Shown: positions 21,043-33,266, counted from the stretch's first letter. The stretch is DNA of 33,942 bases from Acidithiobacillus ferrivorans (GCA_020723125.1 DYJM01000012.1:1-33942); one strand, 5' to 3'. The notes: generated by a model from the sequence alone, not told the origin. Translations and numbers: made by a program.

Positions 21043-23025
21043 ATGTGGGTTTTTGACTGGTTGAATGCCTTTCCGCCTCTCCTTGTGTACCTGATTATTC
21101 CGTTGGCACCGCTGGCTGGTTCTCTGGTGGCTGGTTTTGGCGGCTGGAAGCTGCAGGAACAAGCGCACTGGGCGCCCTTGGCGGGGGTTGCGGTGTCTTT
21201 TTATCTGGCCCTGGCGGTACTGTTTCAGACCCTGCACGGTGTCGATTTTTACGGCAATGTGTACACATGGGCCGTGTTGGGTCATCTGCAAGTGCCCATC
21301 GGTTTTGATGTGGACAGCCTGACCGCGCTGATGCTGGTGGTGGTTACCTTTGTGTCGCTTTGCGTGCATTTGTACACCATAGGCTACATGCACGGTGACC
21401 CTGGTTATGCTCGCTTTTTCAGTTATATTTCGCTGTTCACTTTCAGCATGATCATGCTGGTGATGAGTAACAATTTCTTCCAGTTGTTTTTTGGTTGGGA
21501 AGCGGTGGGTCTGGTTTCCTATCTGCTCATCGGTTTCTGGTTCCAGCGCGAAAGCGCCAATGTCGCCGCCCTGAAGGCATTTATTGTCAATCGGGTCGGT
21601 GATTTCGGTTTCCTGATTGGTATTGCGGCTATTTATCATTACTGCGGCAGTCTCGATTATCGTACGGTATTTGCCATGGTGCCCCATCTGCTCGGCCAGA
21701 CGGTGGAAATCATTCCCGGACATCCCTGGAATGTACTGACCTGGATTGCCTTGCTGCTGTTTATCGGTGCCATGGGCAAATCAGCCCAGGTACCGCTGCA
21801 TGTCTGGCTCCCGGAGTCCATGGAAGGTCCGACCCCCATTTCGGCGCTGATTCACGCGGCGACCATGGTTACCGCCGGGATTTTCATGGTGGCCCGGATG
21901 TCGCCCATTTATGAACAGTCGGCCACGGCATTGACCGTCATTTTGTTGATTGGCTCTATTACCGCCTTGTTCATGGGGTTAATTGGACTGGTGCAAAATG
22001 ACATCAAGCGCATTATTGCCTACTCAACTCTTTCCCAGTTGGGATACATGACCGCTGCACTGGGGGCTTCGGCCTTTTCAGCGGCCATCTTTCACCTCAT
22101 GACCCATGCTTTTTTCAAAGCATTGCTGTTCCTGGCGGCGGGTTCGGTGATTCATGCCATGGCCAATGAACAGGACATCCGTAAAATGGGCGGATTGCGC
22201 AAGGCCATGCCCATCACTTACATCACTTTTCTGATCGGCGGCCTTGCGCTGTCAGGCATCCCGCCTTTTGCCGGGTTTTTCAGCAAGGATCTGATTATCG
22301 AAGCTGTGGGTATTTCCACCTTGCCAGGAGCCGGCTGGGCCGAGTTCATGCTGGTGGCGGGAGCCTTCGTCACCGCTCTTTATACTTTCCGGATGTTTTT
22401 CATGGTGTTCCACGGTGCACCGCGCATGGATCCCCATACTTGGAATCATCTGCATGAGTCACCCTGGGTGATTACGGTGCCACTCATTGCCTTGGCTATT
22501 CCTGCGGTATATGCCGGTTGGGCTTACATCGGTCCGGTAGGCTTGGGGCATTTTCTCGATTCTTCGCTGGTTATTGCTCCGCAGTTCAATACCATCGGTG
22601 AAATTGCCACGCATTGGCAGGGCGCTGCTGTGTTTCTTCTCCATGGTCTGGAAGCCTGGCCCTTTTGGCTGGCCGTTGCCGGCATTGCCTGCGCTGCCTA
22701 CTTTTATGCCTGGAATACGGGTTTACCCGAATGGCTCAGCCGCATCCTCAGTCCGGCAGTTTGGCTGCTGGAGAGTAAATACGGTTTTGACACTTTCAAT
22801 AATACGGTTCTGGTACGCGGAGTGATTCAGTTTGGACGGTTGTTCTGGCATCTTGGCGACGAAAAACTGATTGACGGCCTGATGGTCAATGGCACCGCTT
22901 TCGGCATCGGCAAGTTGGCATTGTCCTGGCGTAAAGTGCAAACGGGATACATTTATCATTATGCTTTCGCCATGATTATCGGGTTGATTTTATTCATGAC
23001 ATATTTTGTGATCTGGAAGGGGTAG
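21043..23025 (+). CDS. nuoL: NADH-quinone oxidoreductase subunit L
   Basis: 660 aa; FFGWEAVGLVSYLLIGFW, LPESMEGPTPISALIHAATMVTAG, KRIIAYSTLSQLGYM. Confidence 0.97.
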   Translation: MWVFDWLNAFPPLLVYLIIPLAPLAGSLVAGFGGWKLQEQAHWAPLAGVAVSFYLALAVLFQTLHGVDFYGNVYTWAVLGHLQVPIGFDVDSLTALMLVVVTFVSLCVHLYTIGYMHGDPGYARFFSYISLFTFSMIMLVMSNNFFQLFFGWEAVGLVSYLLIGFWFQRESANVAALKAFIVNRVGDFGFLIGIAAIYHYCGSLDYRTVFAMVPHLLGQTVEIIPGHPWNVLTWIALLLFIGAMGKSAQVPLHVWLPESMEGPTPISALIHAATMVTAGIFMVARMSPIYEQSATALTVILLIGSITALFMGLIGLVQNDIKRIIAYSTLSQLGYMTAALGASAFSAAIFHLMTHAFFKALLFLAAGSVIHAMANEQDIRKMGGLRKAMPITYITFLIGGLALSGIPPFAGFFSKDLIIEAVGISTLPGAGWAEFMLVAGAFVTALYTFRMFFMVFHGAPRMDPHTWNHLHESPWVITVPLIALAIPAVYAGWAYIGPVGLGHFLDSSLVIAPQFNTIGEIATHWQGAAVFLLHGLEAWPFWLAVAGIACAAYFYAWNTGLPEWLSRILSPAVWLLESKYGFDTFNNTVLVRGVIQFGRLFWHLGDEKLIDGLMVNGTAFGIGKLALSWRKVQTGYIYHYAFAMIIGLILFMTYFVIWKG

Positions 23026-23031
23026 GCACTG

Positions 23032-24513
23032 ATGAACGCTTCGCTCCTCAGCTATTCTATCTGGATACCCATCGTCGGCGGCCTGCTGGTTCTGGTCGTC
23101 GGAGATCGCCGTGCGGCGCTGGCGCGTTGGTTGGCCCTGATTGTGTCCCTGCTGGCCTTTGCCGTTACCATTCCCCTCTATACGGGTTTTGATACGCACA
23201 CTGCGGCCATGCAATTCAGTGAGCGGGTTGCCTGGATTCCTTCCCTGAATATTTATTATCACCTCGGTGTGGATGGTATATCCCTGTGGTTTGTATTGCT
23301 GACCAGCTTTTTGACCGTACTGGTGGTCATCAGCTCCTGGCGTAATGTCCAGACCCGGGTTGCCCAATTCATGGCGGCTTTCCTGATTATGGAAGGCATG
23401 ATGATCGGCGTGTTCTGCGCCCTTGATGCCATTCTCTTTTATGTATTCTGGGAAGCCATGCTGATTCCGATGTTCCTGATTATCGGCGTATGGGGTGGAC
23501 CACGACGGGTGTATGCCACCATCAAGTTTTTTCTGTATACCTTCCTGGGTTCCGTGTTGATGCTGGTGGCTTTGTTGTACCTGTATTTTCACAGCAGCAA
23601 CAGTTTCGACTTGCTGGTTTATCAGCATACCCCCCTGGGAATGACCGCGCAGCTTCTCATATTTATTGCGTTTTTTGTGGCTTTTGCGGTAAAAATTCCC
23701 ATGTGGCCAGTACATACCTGGTTACCGGATGCCCACGTGGAGGCGCCTACCGCCGGATCGGTGGTACTGGCCGCTATCATGCTGAAGATGGGGGCTTACG
23801 GTTTTCTGCGCCTGAGTCTGCCCATTGTTCCGGATGCCAGCCACAAACTCGCCTGGCTGATGATTCTGCTTTCCCTGATCGCCATCATTTATGTGGCGCT
23901 GGTGGCTATTGTTCAGGAAGACATGAAAAAACTGGTGGCGTACTCCTCCATTGCCCACATGGGCTTTGTGACGCTGGGCTTTTTCGTGTTTGATAGTGTC
24001 GCCATTGAGGGCAGTATCATTCAGATGCTTTCCCACGGCTTTATCAGTGCCGCCATGTTCCTCTGCATCGGCGTGCTCTATGACCGTATGCATACCCGGA
24101 ATATCAAAGCCTATGGAGGAGTTGCCAACGTCATGCCGATATTTGCGGCGTTGATGATGTTATTCGCCATGGGTAATGTGGGTTTGCCGGGGACTTCCGG
24201 TTTTGTGGGTGAGTTCATGGTGGTGCTTGGCACTTATCAGGTGAATCCGTGGTATGCGATTCTTGCCGCCACCGGTCTGATTACCGGAGCCAGCTACACC
24301 CTGTGGCTGTTCAAACGTGCTATTTTTGGTGGAATTGTGCACCCCGAGGTGGCCGCCCTGAAGGATCTCGATGCCCGCGAAATGCTGGTGCTCGGGACCT
24401 TGGCGGCGTTCACCCTGCTCTTGGGCGTATGGCCCGCACCTTTCCTTGATATCGTACATACTTCGGTTCAGCATCTGGTGGCGCAGATGGCTGTTTCGAA
24501 AATTCCGGCGTAG
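23032..24513 (+). CDS. nuoM: NADH-quinone oxidoreductase subunit M
   Basis: 493 aa; FYVFWEAMLIPMFLIIGVWG, WLPDAHVEAPTAGSVVLA, KKLVAYSSIAHMG. Confidence 0.97.
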   Translation: MNASLLSYSIWIPIVGGLLVLVVGDRRAALARWLALIVSLLAFAVTIPLYTGFDTHTAAMQFSERVAWIPSLNIYYHLGVDGISLWFVLLTSFLTVLVVISSWRNVQTRVAQFMAAFLIMEGMMIGVFCALDAILFYVFWEAMLIPMFLIIGVWGGPRRVYATIKFFLYTFLGSVLMLVALLYLYFHSSNSFDLLVYQHTPLGMTAQLLIFIAFFVAFAVKIPMWPVHTWLPDAHVEAPTAGSVVLAAIMLKMGAYGFLRLSLPIVPDASHKLAWLMILLSLIAIIYVALVAIVQEDMKKLVAYSSIAHMGFVTLGFFVFDSVAIEGSIIQMLSHGFISAAMFLCIGVLYDRMHTRNIKAYGGVANVMPIFAALMMLFAMGNVGLPGTSGFVGEFMVVLGTYQVNPWYAILAATGLITGASYTLWLFKRAIFGGIVHPEVAALKDLDAREMLVLGTLAAFTLLLGVWPAPFLDIVHTSVQHLVAQMAVSKIPA

Positions 24514-24526
24514 AAGGACACTGCCT

Positions 24527-25972
24527 ATGAATGCTTTTCTGCTGCATTGGACTTTTGCGATACCGGAAATCTGGGTGTTGATCATGGCCTGCGTGGTGTT
24601 GCTGGCGGATTTATACCTGGGCGAACGACTGCGGGACGTGGCTCCGGTGTTGACCGTCCTGACGCTGCTGGGTGCTGCGGTGCTGACCTTTTTTGAATTC
24701 GGACAAAGTGGTACGACTTTCGCCGGATTGTTGGTGATGGATCCGTTTACCAATGTGGCCGAATTGTTCAGCTATCTGGCCGTATTGATGGTGGTGCTCT
24801 ATTCGCGACGCTATCTGCTGGATCGCGGCATATACCGGGGCGAAATCTACGTATTGCTGCTTTTTGCCCTGCTGGGGGTCATGGTGATGGTCTCGGGCGC
24901 TAACCTGTTGAGCATCTATCTGGGGCTGGAGCTTTTGGCGCTGAGTCAATATGCGCTGGTGGCCTTCAATCGCGACAGTCTGGTCGCAACCGAAGCCGGG
25001 CTGAAATATTTTGTTCTGGGTGCCCTGGCTTCAGGTTTGCTGCTTTACGGTATGTCGCTGCTCTACGGACTGACAGGAACCCTGGAGCTTCGCCATATTG
25101 CCGCAGCACTGGTGAATGTCACCAGCAGTAATCTGATTCTGGTATTTGCCCTGGTCTTTATCGTGGCGGGTATTGCTTTCAAGCTCGGTGCAGCCCCCTT
25201 TCATATGTGGTTGCCGGATGTCTATCAGGGCGCACCCACGGTGGTAACGACTTTTCTGGCCTCGGCACCTAAAATCGGTGCCTTTGCCTTGATTATTCGC
25301 CTTCTGGTGGATGGTGGGTACGGCATGCTGGAATCCTGGCAGCAGCTATTTATTGCCCTGACATTGGTATCTCTGGTTGTAGGCAACCTGATTGCCATTG
25401 CCCAACAGAATCTGAAACGGATGCTGGCCTACTCAACCGTAGGACACGTGGGTTTTCTTTCCCTGGGTATTGTGGCGGGGACAGAAGCCGGCTTTGCCAG
25501 CGCATTTTTCTACACCATTGTTTATGTGCTGATGTCTCTGGCCGGTTTCGGGATGATCCTGCTTCTCAGTCGGGCAGGTTTTGAGGCGGAGCGTATTGAT
25601 GATTTCAAGGGATTATCGCAGCGCAAACCCTGGTATGCCTTTTTGATGCTCATCATCATGTTTTCCATGGCGGGGGTTCCGCCGACGGTGGGTTTTTATG
25701 CCAAGCTGGCGGTGTTTCAGGCCGTCATTGCAGCGGGTTATGTGTGGTTGGCGGTGATCGGCGTATTGATGGCGGTGATTGGGGCTTTCTATTATTTACG
25801 GGTCGTCAAGGTCATGTATTTTGATGCCCCTGAACCGGAAAGTGGGCCGATCGTGCGCGATGATTTCGCAAGTGCTACCCTCAGTATCAACAGTCTGGCC
25901 TTGCTGGTACTGGGGATTGTTCCCGGACCGCTGATGGCCTTCTGTTTTTATGCCATGCAGGGAGTGATTTGA
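24527..25972 (+). CDS. nuoN: NADH-quinone oxidoreductase subunit N
   Basis: MNAFLLHWTFAIPEIWVL; LLSIYLGLELLALSQYALVAF, HMWLPDVYQGAPTVVTTFLASAPKIGAF. Confidence 0.96.
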   Translation: MNAFLLHWTFAIPEIWVLIMACVVLLADLYLGERLRDVAPVLTVLTLLGAAVLTFFEFGQSGTTFAGLLVMDPFTNVAELFSYLAVLMVVLYSRRYLLDRGIYRGEIYVLLLFALLGVMVMVSGANLLSIYLGLELLALSQYALVAFNRDSLVATEAGLKYFVLGALASGLLLYGMSLLYGLTGTLELRHIAAALVNVTSSNLILVFALVFIVAGIAFKLGAAPFHMWLPDVYQGAPTVVTTFLASAPKIGAFALIIRLLVDGGYGMLESWQQLFIALTLVSLVVGNLIAIAQQNLKRMLAYSTVGHVGFLSLGIVAGTEAGFASAFFYTIVYVLMSLAGFGMILLLSRAGFEAERIDDFKGLSQRKPWYAFLMLIIMFSMAGVPPTVGFYAKLAVFQAVIAAGYVWLAVIGVLMAVIGAFYYLRVVKVMYFDAPEPESGPIVRDDFASATLSINSLALLVLGIVPGPLMAFCFYAMQGVI

Positions 25973-26286
25973 TGGATATGCATAATTGGGCACTGCTTTA
26001 TATATTGCTGGCTTTTGTGGCGGCCAATTTGCCCTGGCTGAGCAATCGCCTGTTTTTTATACGCCCGGTTGCGGGAGGCAAGGCCTTGCAGTGGTACCTG
26101 CTGGAGTGGTTGGTGATGTATTTCATTGTGGGGCTGATCGGCATGGCTATTGAAAACAGTCTGGATGGTAGCCTCCATGCCCAGGGTTGGGAGTTCTATG
26201 TAATTGCCCTGTGCATGTTTGCCGTTTTTGCCATACCCGGTTTCATCTGGCGCTTCAATGTGCTGCCCATGTTGCGTAGATCTTGA
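25969..26286 (+). CDS. Small membrane protein, DUF2818-like, following nuoN
   Basis: 105 aa; LLAFVAANLPWLSNRLFF, GWEFYVIALCMFAVFAIPGFIWRF; overlaps the nuoN stop; resembles the DUF2818 proteins found after nuoN in Betaproteobacteria (from memory). Confidence 0.75.
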   Translation: MMDMHNWALLYILLAFVAANLPWLSNRLFFIRPVAGGKALQWYLLEWLVMYFIVGLIGMAIENSLDGSLHAQGWEFYVIALCMFAVFAIPGFIWRFNVLPMLRRS

Positions 26287-26321
26287 CCGGAGCCCGGGTA
26301 ATGGGTACATTTGCGGGCTGC

Positions 26322-26396
26322 AGGCGCGTAGCTCAGGGGGAGAGCGCTACCTTGACACGGTAGAGGTCGGCGGTTCGAAACCGCCCGTGCCTACCA
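26322..26396 (+). tRNA. tRNA-Val(GAC)
   Basis: 75-nt cloverleaf: AGGCGCG-TA-GCTC-AGGGGGA-GAGC-G-CTACC-TTGACAC-GGTAG-AGGTC-GGCGG-TTCGAAA-CCGCC-CGTGCCT-A-CCA. Confidence 0.97.
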
Positions 26397-26402
26397 AATC
26401 CC

Positions 26403-26435
26403 GCACCAGAGGGAAAAGTCTCTCTGGTGCTTTTT
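26403..26435 (+). terminator. Intrinsic terminator between tRNA-Val and thrS
   Basis: GCACCAGAG-(10-nt loop)-CTCTGGTGC followed by TTTTT. Confidence 0.88.
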
Positions 26436-26450
26436 CTTTGGAGGGGGCAT

Positions 26451-28385
26451 ATGCCAGACATTCAGTTGCCAGACGGTAGTCATCGACAGTTCCCTGAACC
26501 CCTCACCGGGTTGGAACTGGCGCGCACTATCGGCAGCGGACTTGCCAAGGCAGCAGTAGCCATGCGCGTCGATGGTACCCTCAAGGATCTCTCCACGGTG
26601 CTGGATGAGAATGCGGCAGTAGCCATTATCACCAAGGACAGTCCCGAAGGTCTGGAAGTGATTCGCCACTCCACCGCACATTTGCTGGCGCAGGCGGTTC
26701 AATCGCTGTTTCCGGGTGTTCAGGTCACCATCGGCCCGGTGATTGAAAACGGCTTTTATTATGATTTTGCCAGTGCGCGCAGCTTTACGGTGGAAGATCT
26801 TGCCGCCATTGAAAACCGGATGCGCGAACTGGTGAAGCAGAATCTTGCCGTCCAGCGCGAAGTATTGTCTCGTGATGCCGCCATTGATCTTTTCGAGAGC
26901 ATGGGTGAAGACTACAAGGTCCAGATTATCCGTGATATTCCGGCCAGTGAAGCATTGAGTTTGTACCGCCAGGGTGATTTCGTGGATCTCTGCCGGGGCC
27001 CTCATGTGCCCTCTACCGGATCACTGGGTGCCTTCAAGTTGCAGCGGGTTGCTGGAGCCTACTGGCGTGGAGACTCCCGCAACCCCATGTTGCAGCGTAT
27101 TTATGGAACGGCCTGGGCGAGCCAGAAAGATCTGGATGCCTATTTGCAGCAACTGGCTGAAGCTGAAAAGCGCGATCATCGCCGTATTGGCACCGAACTG
27201 GATTTGTTCTCCATTCAGGATGATGCCGGGGGAGGATTGGTTTTCTGGCATCCCATGGGTGCCCGGATCCGGCGGGTCATTGAGGACTTTTGGCGCAGTG
27301 CCCATGTGGATGGGGGCTATGAATTGCTGTTTACCCCGCATATTGCTCATGAGCAGTTGTGGCATACCTCTGGACACAAGGATTTTTACGCGGAATCCAT
27401 GTTTGATCCCATGCAGGACGAAGGCCAGCCGTATCAGCTCAAGCCCATGAACTGTCCTTTTCACATTCTGATTTACAAAGACAGGTTGCGTTCCTATCGG
27501 GATTTGCCCCTGCGTTGGGCGGAACTGGGGACGGTATACCGTCATGAAATGTCTGGAGCTCTGCATGGTTTGATGCGGGTGCGCGGCTTTACCCAGGATG
27601 ACGCCCATGTGTTCTGCCGCCCTGATCAAATTGCGGCGGAAATTGGCGAAGTGCTGACGCTGGTTCAGAAAATTCTCGGCACCTTTGGTTTTGACCGCTA
27701 CGAAATCAACCTTTCCACGCGGCCAGAGCACTCTGTGGGTAGTGATGCCATCTGGGAAACAGCTACCGAGGCTTTGCGTACCGCTTTGGATCGTGCGGGC
27801 CTGGAATATCAGGTAGATGAAGGGGGCGGGGCTTTTTACGGCCCGAAAATCGATCTGAAAATTCAGGATGCCATTGGCCGTAAATGGCAGTGCAGCACCA
27901 TCCAGCTCGATTTCAACTTGCCCGAGCGTTTCGGGATGGAGTATGTGGCTGAAGATGGTTCGCGGCAGGTACCTATCATGGTGCATCGCGCCATATTTGG
28001 TTCCGTGGAGCGCTTTTTCGGGGTGCTCATCGAACATTACGAAGGAAAATTCCCATTGTGGCTATCACCCGTTCAGGTTGTGGTGCTTCCGATCAGTGAG
28101 CATTTTGTCGAATATGCGGAATCTGTCACGGCAGCATTGAGCAAACTTGGCCTCCGTGTCGAAACGGACTTGAGAAACGAGAAGATAGGTTATAAGATAC
28201 GCGCCCACACCCTGCGCCGGGTGCCCTATATGCTGGTCGTCGGAGAACGCGAGCAGGAATCGGGAACCGTGGCGCTCAGGGATCGGAACGGTCAGGACTT
28301 GGGTTCCCATAGCATTGCTGCGCTGGGCACCGCTCTGCAGAAAATGGATCAGGAGCGGCAGAATACCCTGGAGTGGCAAGGCTAG
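26451..28385 (+). CDS. thrS: Threonyl-tRNA synthetase
   Basis: [14 protein letters not shown] (TGS domain), [57 protein letters not shown] before ATG 26451. Confidence 0.97.
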   Translation: MPDIQLPDGSHRQFPEPLTGLELARTIGSGLAKAAVAMRVDGTLKDLSTVLDENAAVAIITKDSPEGLEVIRHSTAHLLAQAVQSLFPGVQVTIGPVIENGFYYDFASARSFTVEDLAAIENRMRELVKQNLAVQREVLSRDAAIDLFESMGEDYKVQIIRDIPASEALSLYRQGDFVDLCRGPHVPSTGSLGAFKLQRVAGAYWRGDSRNPMLQRIYGTAWASQKDLDAYLQQLAEAEKRDHRRIGTELDLFSIQDDAGGGLVFWHPMGARIRRVIEDFWRSAHVDGGYELLFTPHIAHEQLWHTSGHKDFYAESMFDPMQDEGQPYQLKPMNCPFHILIYKDRLRSYRDLPLRWAELGTVYRHEMSGALHGLMRVRGFTQDDAHVFCRPDQIAAEIGEVLTLVQKILGTFGFDRYEINLSTRPEHSVGSDAIWETATEALRTALDRAGLEYQVDEGGGAFYGPKIDLKIQDAIGRKWQCSTIQLDFNLPERFGMEYVAEDGSRQVPIMVHRAIFGSVERFFGVLIEHYEGKFPLWLSPVQVVVLPISEHFVEYAESVTAALSKLGLRVETDLRNEKIGYKIRAHTLRRVPYMLVVGEREQESGTVALRDRNGQDLGSHSIAALGTALQKMDQERQNTLEWQG

Positions 28386-28401
28386 CGAGGAGGGTAAGGC
28401 G

Positions 28402-28920
28402 ATCGCGACGGAGAAAGAAGTCAATATCAACCGGGAAATTACCGCAGCACGGGTCCGGCTGATAGGGGTGGAAGGTGAACAAATGGGTGTGGTTTCCTTT
28501 ACGGAAGCCTTGTCGGCCGCTGAAGAAGCCGACCTGGATCTGGTGGAAATTGCCCCACAGGCGGAACCACCTGTATGCAGGATCATGGATTACGGCAAGT
28601 TTCGCTTTCAGGAAAGCAAACGTCAGCATGAAGCGAAGCGTCGGCAAAAGCAGACCCAGGTAAAGGAAATCAAATTCCGTCCGCGTACGGATGATGCCGA
28701 TTACCAGATCAAGCTCCGTAATATCATGCGTTTTATTGATGATGGAGACCGGGCCAAAATCACCCTGCGCTTTCGCGGTCGTGAGATGTCTCACCCGGAA
28801 CTGGGCATGGAACTGCTCAACCGGGTAGAAAAGGATTTAGCAGAAGTCGGGGTGGTTGAACAACGGCCACGCATGGAAGGACGGCAAATGGTGATGATTG
28901 TCGCCCCACGGAAAAAATAG
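28402..28920 (+). CDS. infC: Translation initiation factor IF-3, probable ATC start
   Basis: [73 protein letters not shown] 7 nt before in-frame ATC 28402; no ATG/GTG/TTG at the expected position. Confidence 0.93.
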   Translation: MATEKEVNINREITAARVRLIGVEGEQMGVVSFTEALSAAEEADLDLVEIAPQAEPPVCRIMDYGKFRFQESKRQHEAKRRQKQTQVKEIKFRPRTDDADYQIKLRNIMRFIDDGDRAKITLRFRGREMSHPELGMELLNRVEKDLAEVGVVEQRPRMEGRQMVMIVAPRKK

Positions 28921-28929
28921 GAGAGCATC

Positions 28930-29127
28930 GTGCCAAAAATGAAGAGCAATCGCGGAGCGGCCAAGCGTTTCAAGCGCACCGGATCCGGCAAGTTTAAGCA
29001 TCGTCAGGCGTTTTTGAACCACATCCTGACCAAGAAAACGACCAAGCGGAAGCGTCATCTGCGCCACAGCTTGGTGACTTCGGGAAGCGATCAGGCTGCC
29101 TTGCGGCGCATGCTTCCCTACGCTTGA
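28930..29127 (+). CDS. rpmI: 50S ribosomal protein L35
   Basis: 65 aa; [39 protein letters not shown] start. Confidence 0.96.
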   Translation: MPKMKSNRGAAKRFKRTGSGKFKHRQAFLNHILTKKTTKRKRHLRHSLVTSGSDQAALRRMLPYA

Positions 29128-29145
29128 TGACAGAGGAGTCGTACC

Positions 29146-30548
<1,403 letters not shown>

Positions 30549-30560
30549 GGAGCGAAGGCT

Positions 30561-32954
30561 ATGCGTATCAGTATTCAGTGGCTTCGTGATTGGTTGGATT
30601 TTTCCTGGAATGCGGAAGAAATTGCCCGTCGCCTGACCATGGGCGGTATTGAAGTAGAAGCAATGGAGCCTGCTGCTCCGCCTTTCCATTCGGTGGTCGT
30701 TGCGGCAGTACAAAGCGTGGCAGCGCATCCGCAAGCCGACAAGCTGCGAATCGCTCAGGTAGATGCTGGTGACGGTACCCTGCGGACGATTGTCTGTGGG
30801 GCTGCAAATCTGGCTGAAGGGCAGCGGGTACCCCTGGCTTTGCCGGGGGCGGAGTTGCCGGGGAATAAAAAAATAGGCATTTCGGAACTGCGCGGGGTGC
30901 GTTCGGAGGGCATGCTTTGTGCGGCTGGCGAGCTGGGTCTGGAAGATGGCAGTAGCGGCTTGTTGATTCTGGATGCAGAGGCTCCCGTAGGTGTAGATCT
31001 GCGGACTTATCTACAGTTGGATGATGAAATTCTGACTTTGGGTATTACCCCTAATCGCGGTGATGCCTTGTCCATCAAGGGCGTGGCACGCGATCTGTAT
31101 GCCCTTGGGGCGCAGCAACTGCATGATCCCCGGGCGGCCACTCCAGTTCCTGAGTGGTCTCAGCAGGACTCCACCCAAGAACCCGTGCAGGGTGATTATT
31201 CTGTATCCATAGATGCTGAAGCCAGAACAGCCTGTCCCAGTTATACCGCATTGTGGATTGACGGTGTACCGAGTCGCTTGCCGGATTTTTTGCGCGAGCG
31301 CTTGCGCCGGGCCGGTCAGCGCAGTATCCACCCGATGGTGGATTTGCTGAACCTCTGGATGTTTGATACCGGTCAGCCTTTGCACGCTTTTGATGCAGAT
31401 AAGATTCATGGTGGGCTGTGTGTACGCTGGGCCAGGACCGGAGAAGTCCTTGATGCGCTGGATGGCCGCGATCTCAGCCTGGAACCGGATATGCTGGTCA
31501 TTGCCGACGCGCAGGGACCGGTGGCACTCGCGGGTATTATCGGCGGACGCCGTAGCAGTGTGACCCCGCAAACACGTTCCATTATTCTGGAAGCAGCGTT
31601 TTTCCAACCCAAGGCCATTCAGGGCCGCGCCCGTCGACTGGGTTTGCAAACCGATGCCGCCATGCGCTATGAGCGGGGTGTGGATTTCAATCTGGCGCCG
31701 CAGGTAGCCAGAGGCGTGCTCGCGCAAATGATGGAACTGGCCGCCGTGCAGTTGCGAACCTCCCATTCATTCACCCTGAAGGGTCAGTTGCCAGCTTCCG
31801 CCGAAATTCCATTGCGGCAAAAACGTCTTGAGCGGGTGATGGGAATGCCCTACGCGGCGGCCGTCGTTGAGCAGTTGCTGACGCGCTTGGGCCTGCAGAT
31901 CCGTCCGGCGCAGGATGGTTGGCAGGCCACTGCCCCTAGCCACCGCTTTGATCTGCGGATTGAGGCGGATCTGATTGAAGAGGTGGGAAGAATCTACGGT
32001 TATGACCATCTGCCAGCCCATCGCCCGCGTGGCATCTTGCGGGCGGTTCCCGATAAGCAGTCATCATCGCAGATATTGCGCCATATTTTGCAGGCCCGCG
32101 ATTATCACGAAGTCATTACCTACAGTTTTATCAGCCAGGAATCTCAGGATGATTTTCAGCCGAATGCGGATGCGCCCACCTTGCTGAACCCCTTGTCAGC
32201 AGACCTGGCGGTGATGCGTGCCAGCCTCTGGCCGGGTTTGCTGCAGACCTTGCAATTTAATGCGAAGCGTCAGCAGGATCGTATTCGTCTTTTTGAAATG
32301 GGGCGAGTATTTTCGGCAGATCGGCAGAGCATGATCCTGGCAGGTTGCATCTGGGGCGCCGCAGATCGGGAAAACTGGGCGCAAACGGCCCGGGATGTGG
32401 ATTTTTTTGATCTTAAAGGGGATGTAGCCGCCATTCTGGCGTTATGGCCACAAACCCATTTTGAGTTTAAGACCCTGTCCACTGAGCATGCGCTGCATCC
32501 CGGACAGGCCGCAGAAATTCTGGTTGAAGGCCGCCGAATCGGGATGCTCGGGGCTCTGCATCCGACCCTTGCAGCGCGCTACGACCTGGACAAATCGGCC
32601 TTTTTCTTCTATCTAGACATGGAGATGCTGGAACATCTGCAGAAAGGGCGGCGTTTTACGGCGTTGTCATCCTATCCTGCCTTGCGCCGGGATGTGGCGT
32701 TGGTCATACCTGACCATATTGAGGCAGGAGCAGTTCTGGCAGCAATGCAGCAAACAGCCAGTGCGGTGCTGCAGGAAATTCGTATTTTCGATCGCTATCA
32801 GGGGGAATCCCTGCCGGCAGGGACCTACAGTTTGGCATTTGCGCTCATTTTGCAGGATCGTGAGCGTACGCTGACTGAGGCTGATGTACAAATGGAATTG
32901 GAGCGAATGCTTACGGCAGTGAAGCAAATCGGCTCTATAGAACTCAGGGCATAG
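30561..32954 (+). CDS. pheT: Phenylalanyl-tRNA synthetase beta subunit
   Basis: 797 aa; N-terminal tRNA-binding domain, B3/B4, ITPNRGDALSIKGVARDL, C-terminal ferredoxin-like anticodon-binding domain. Confidence 0.97.
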   Translation: MRISIQWLRDWLDFSWNAEEIARRLTMGGIEVEAMEPAAPPFHSVVVAAVQSVAAHPQADKLRIAQVDAGDGTLRTIVCGAANLAEGQRVPLALPGAELPGNKKIGISELRGVRSEGMLCAAGELGLEDGSSGLLILDAEAPVGVDLRTYLQLDDEILTLGITPNRGDALSIKGVARDLYALGAQQLHDPRAATPVPEWSQQDSTQEPVQGDYSVSIDAEARTACPSYTALWIDGVPSRLPDFLRERLRRAGQRSIHPMVDLLNLWMFDTGQPLHAFDADKIHGGLCVRWARTGEVLDALDGRDLSLEPDMLVIADAQGPVALAGIIGGRRSSVTPQTRSIILEAAFFQPKAIQGRARRLGLQTDAAMRYERGVDFNLAPQVARGVLAQMMELAAVQLRTSHSFTLKGQLPASAEIPLRQKRLERVMGMPYAAAVVEQLLTRLGLQIRPAQDGWQATAPSHRFDLRIEADLIEEVGRIYGYDHLPAHRPRGILRAVPDKQSSSQILRHILQARDYHEVITYSFISQESQDDFQPNADAPTLLNPLSADLAVMRASLWPGLLQTLQFNAKRQQDRIRLFEMGRVFSADRQSMILAGCIWGAADRENWAQTARDVDFFDLKGDVAAILALWPQTHFEFKTLSTEHALHPGQAAEILVEGRRIGMLGALHPTLAARYDLDKSAFFFYLDMEMLEHLQKGRRFTALSSYPALRRDVALVIPDHIEAGAVLAAMQQTASAVLQEIRIFDRYQGESLPAGTYSLAFALILQDRERTLTEADVQMELERMLTAVKQIGSIELRA

Positions 32955-32966
32955 GGAGACAAGAAA

Positions 32967-33266
32967 GTGGCCGTCACGAAAGCAGAAATTGTTGATATGT
33001 TGTTTGAAACCATGGGCTTGAACAAGCGTGAAGCCAAAGGTATTGTGGAAGCCATGTTTGATCACATTCGCGAAACCCTGGCCCAGGGCGAAGAAGTGAA
33101 ACTCTCCGGCTTTGGTAATTTCACCCTGCGCGATAAAAATCCCCGCCCAGGACGTAATCCCAAAACCGGCGTGGAAATTACCATCACCGCACGGCGGGTG
33201 GTGACTTTCCATCCGAGCCAGAAGCTCAAAGCCTACGTCAATGGTAGCGAACCAGACAACGGCTAA
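32967..33266 (+). CDS. ihfA: Integration host factor alpha subunit
   Basis: 99 aa; [48 protein letters not shown] start. Confidence 0.96.
   Translation: MAVTKAEIVDMLFETMGLNKREAKGIVEAMFDHIRETLAQGEEVKLSGFGNFTLRDKNPRPGRNPKTGVEITITARRVVTFHPSQKLKAYVNGSEPDNG

Noticed and set aside
27021-28037. 338-aa minus-strand ORF
   Set aside because: Antisense to thrS; shadow ORF.
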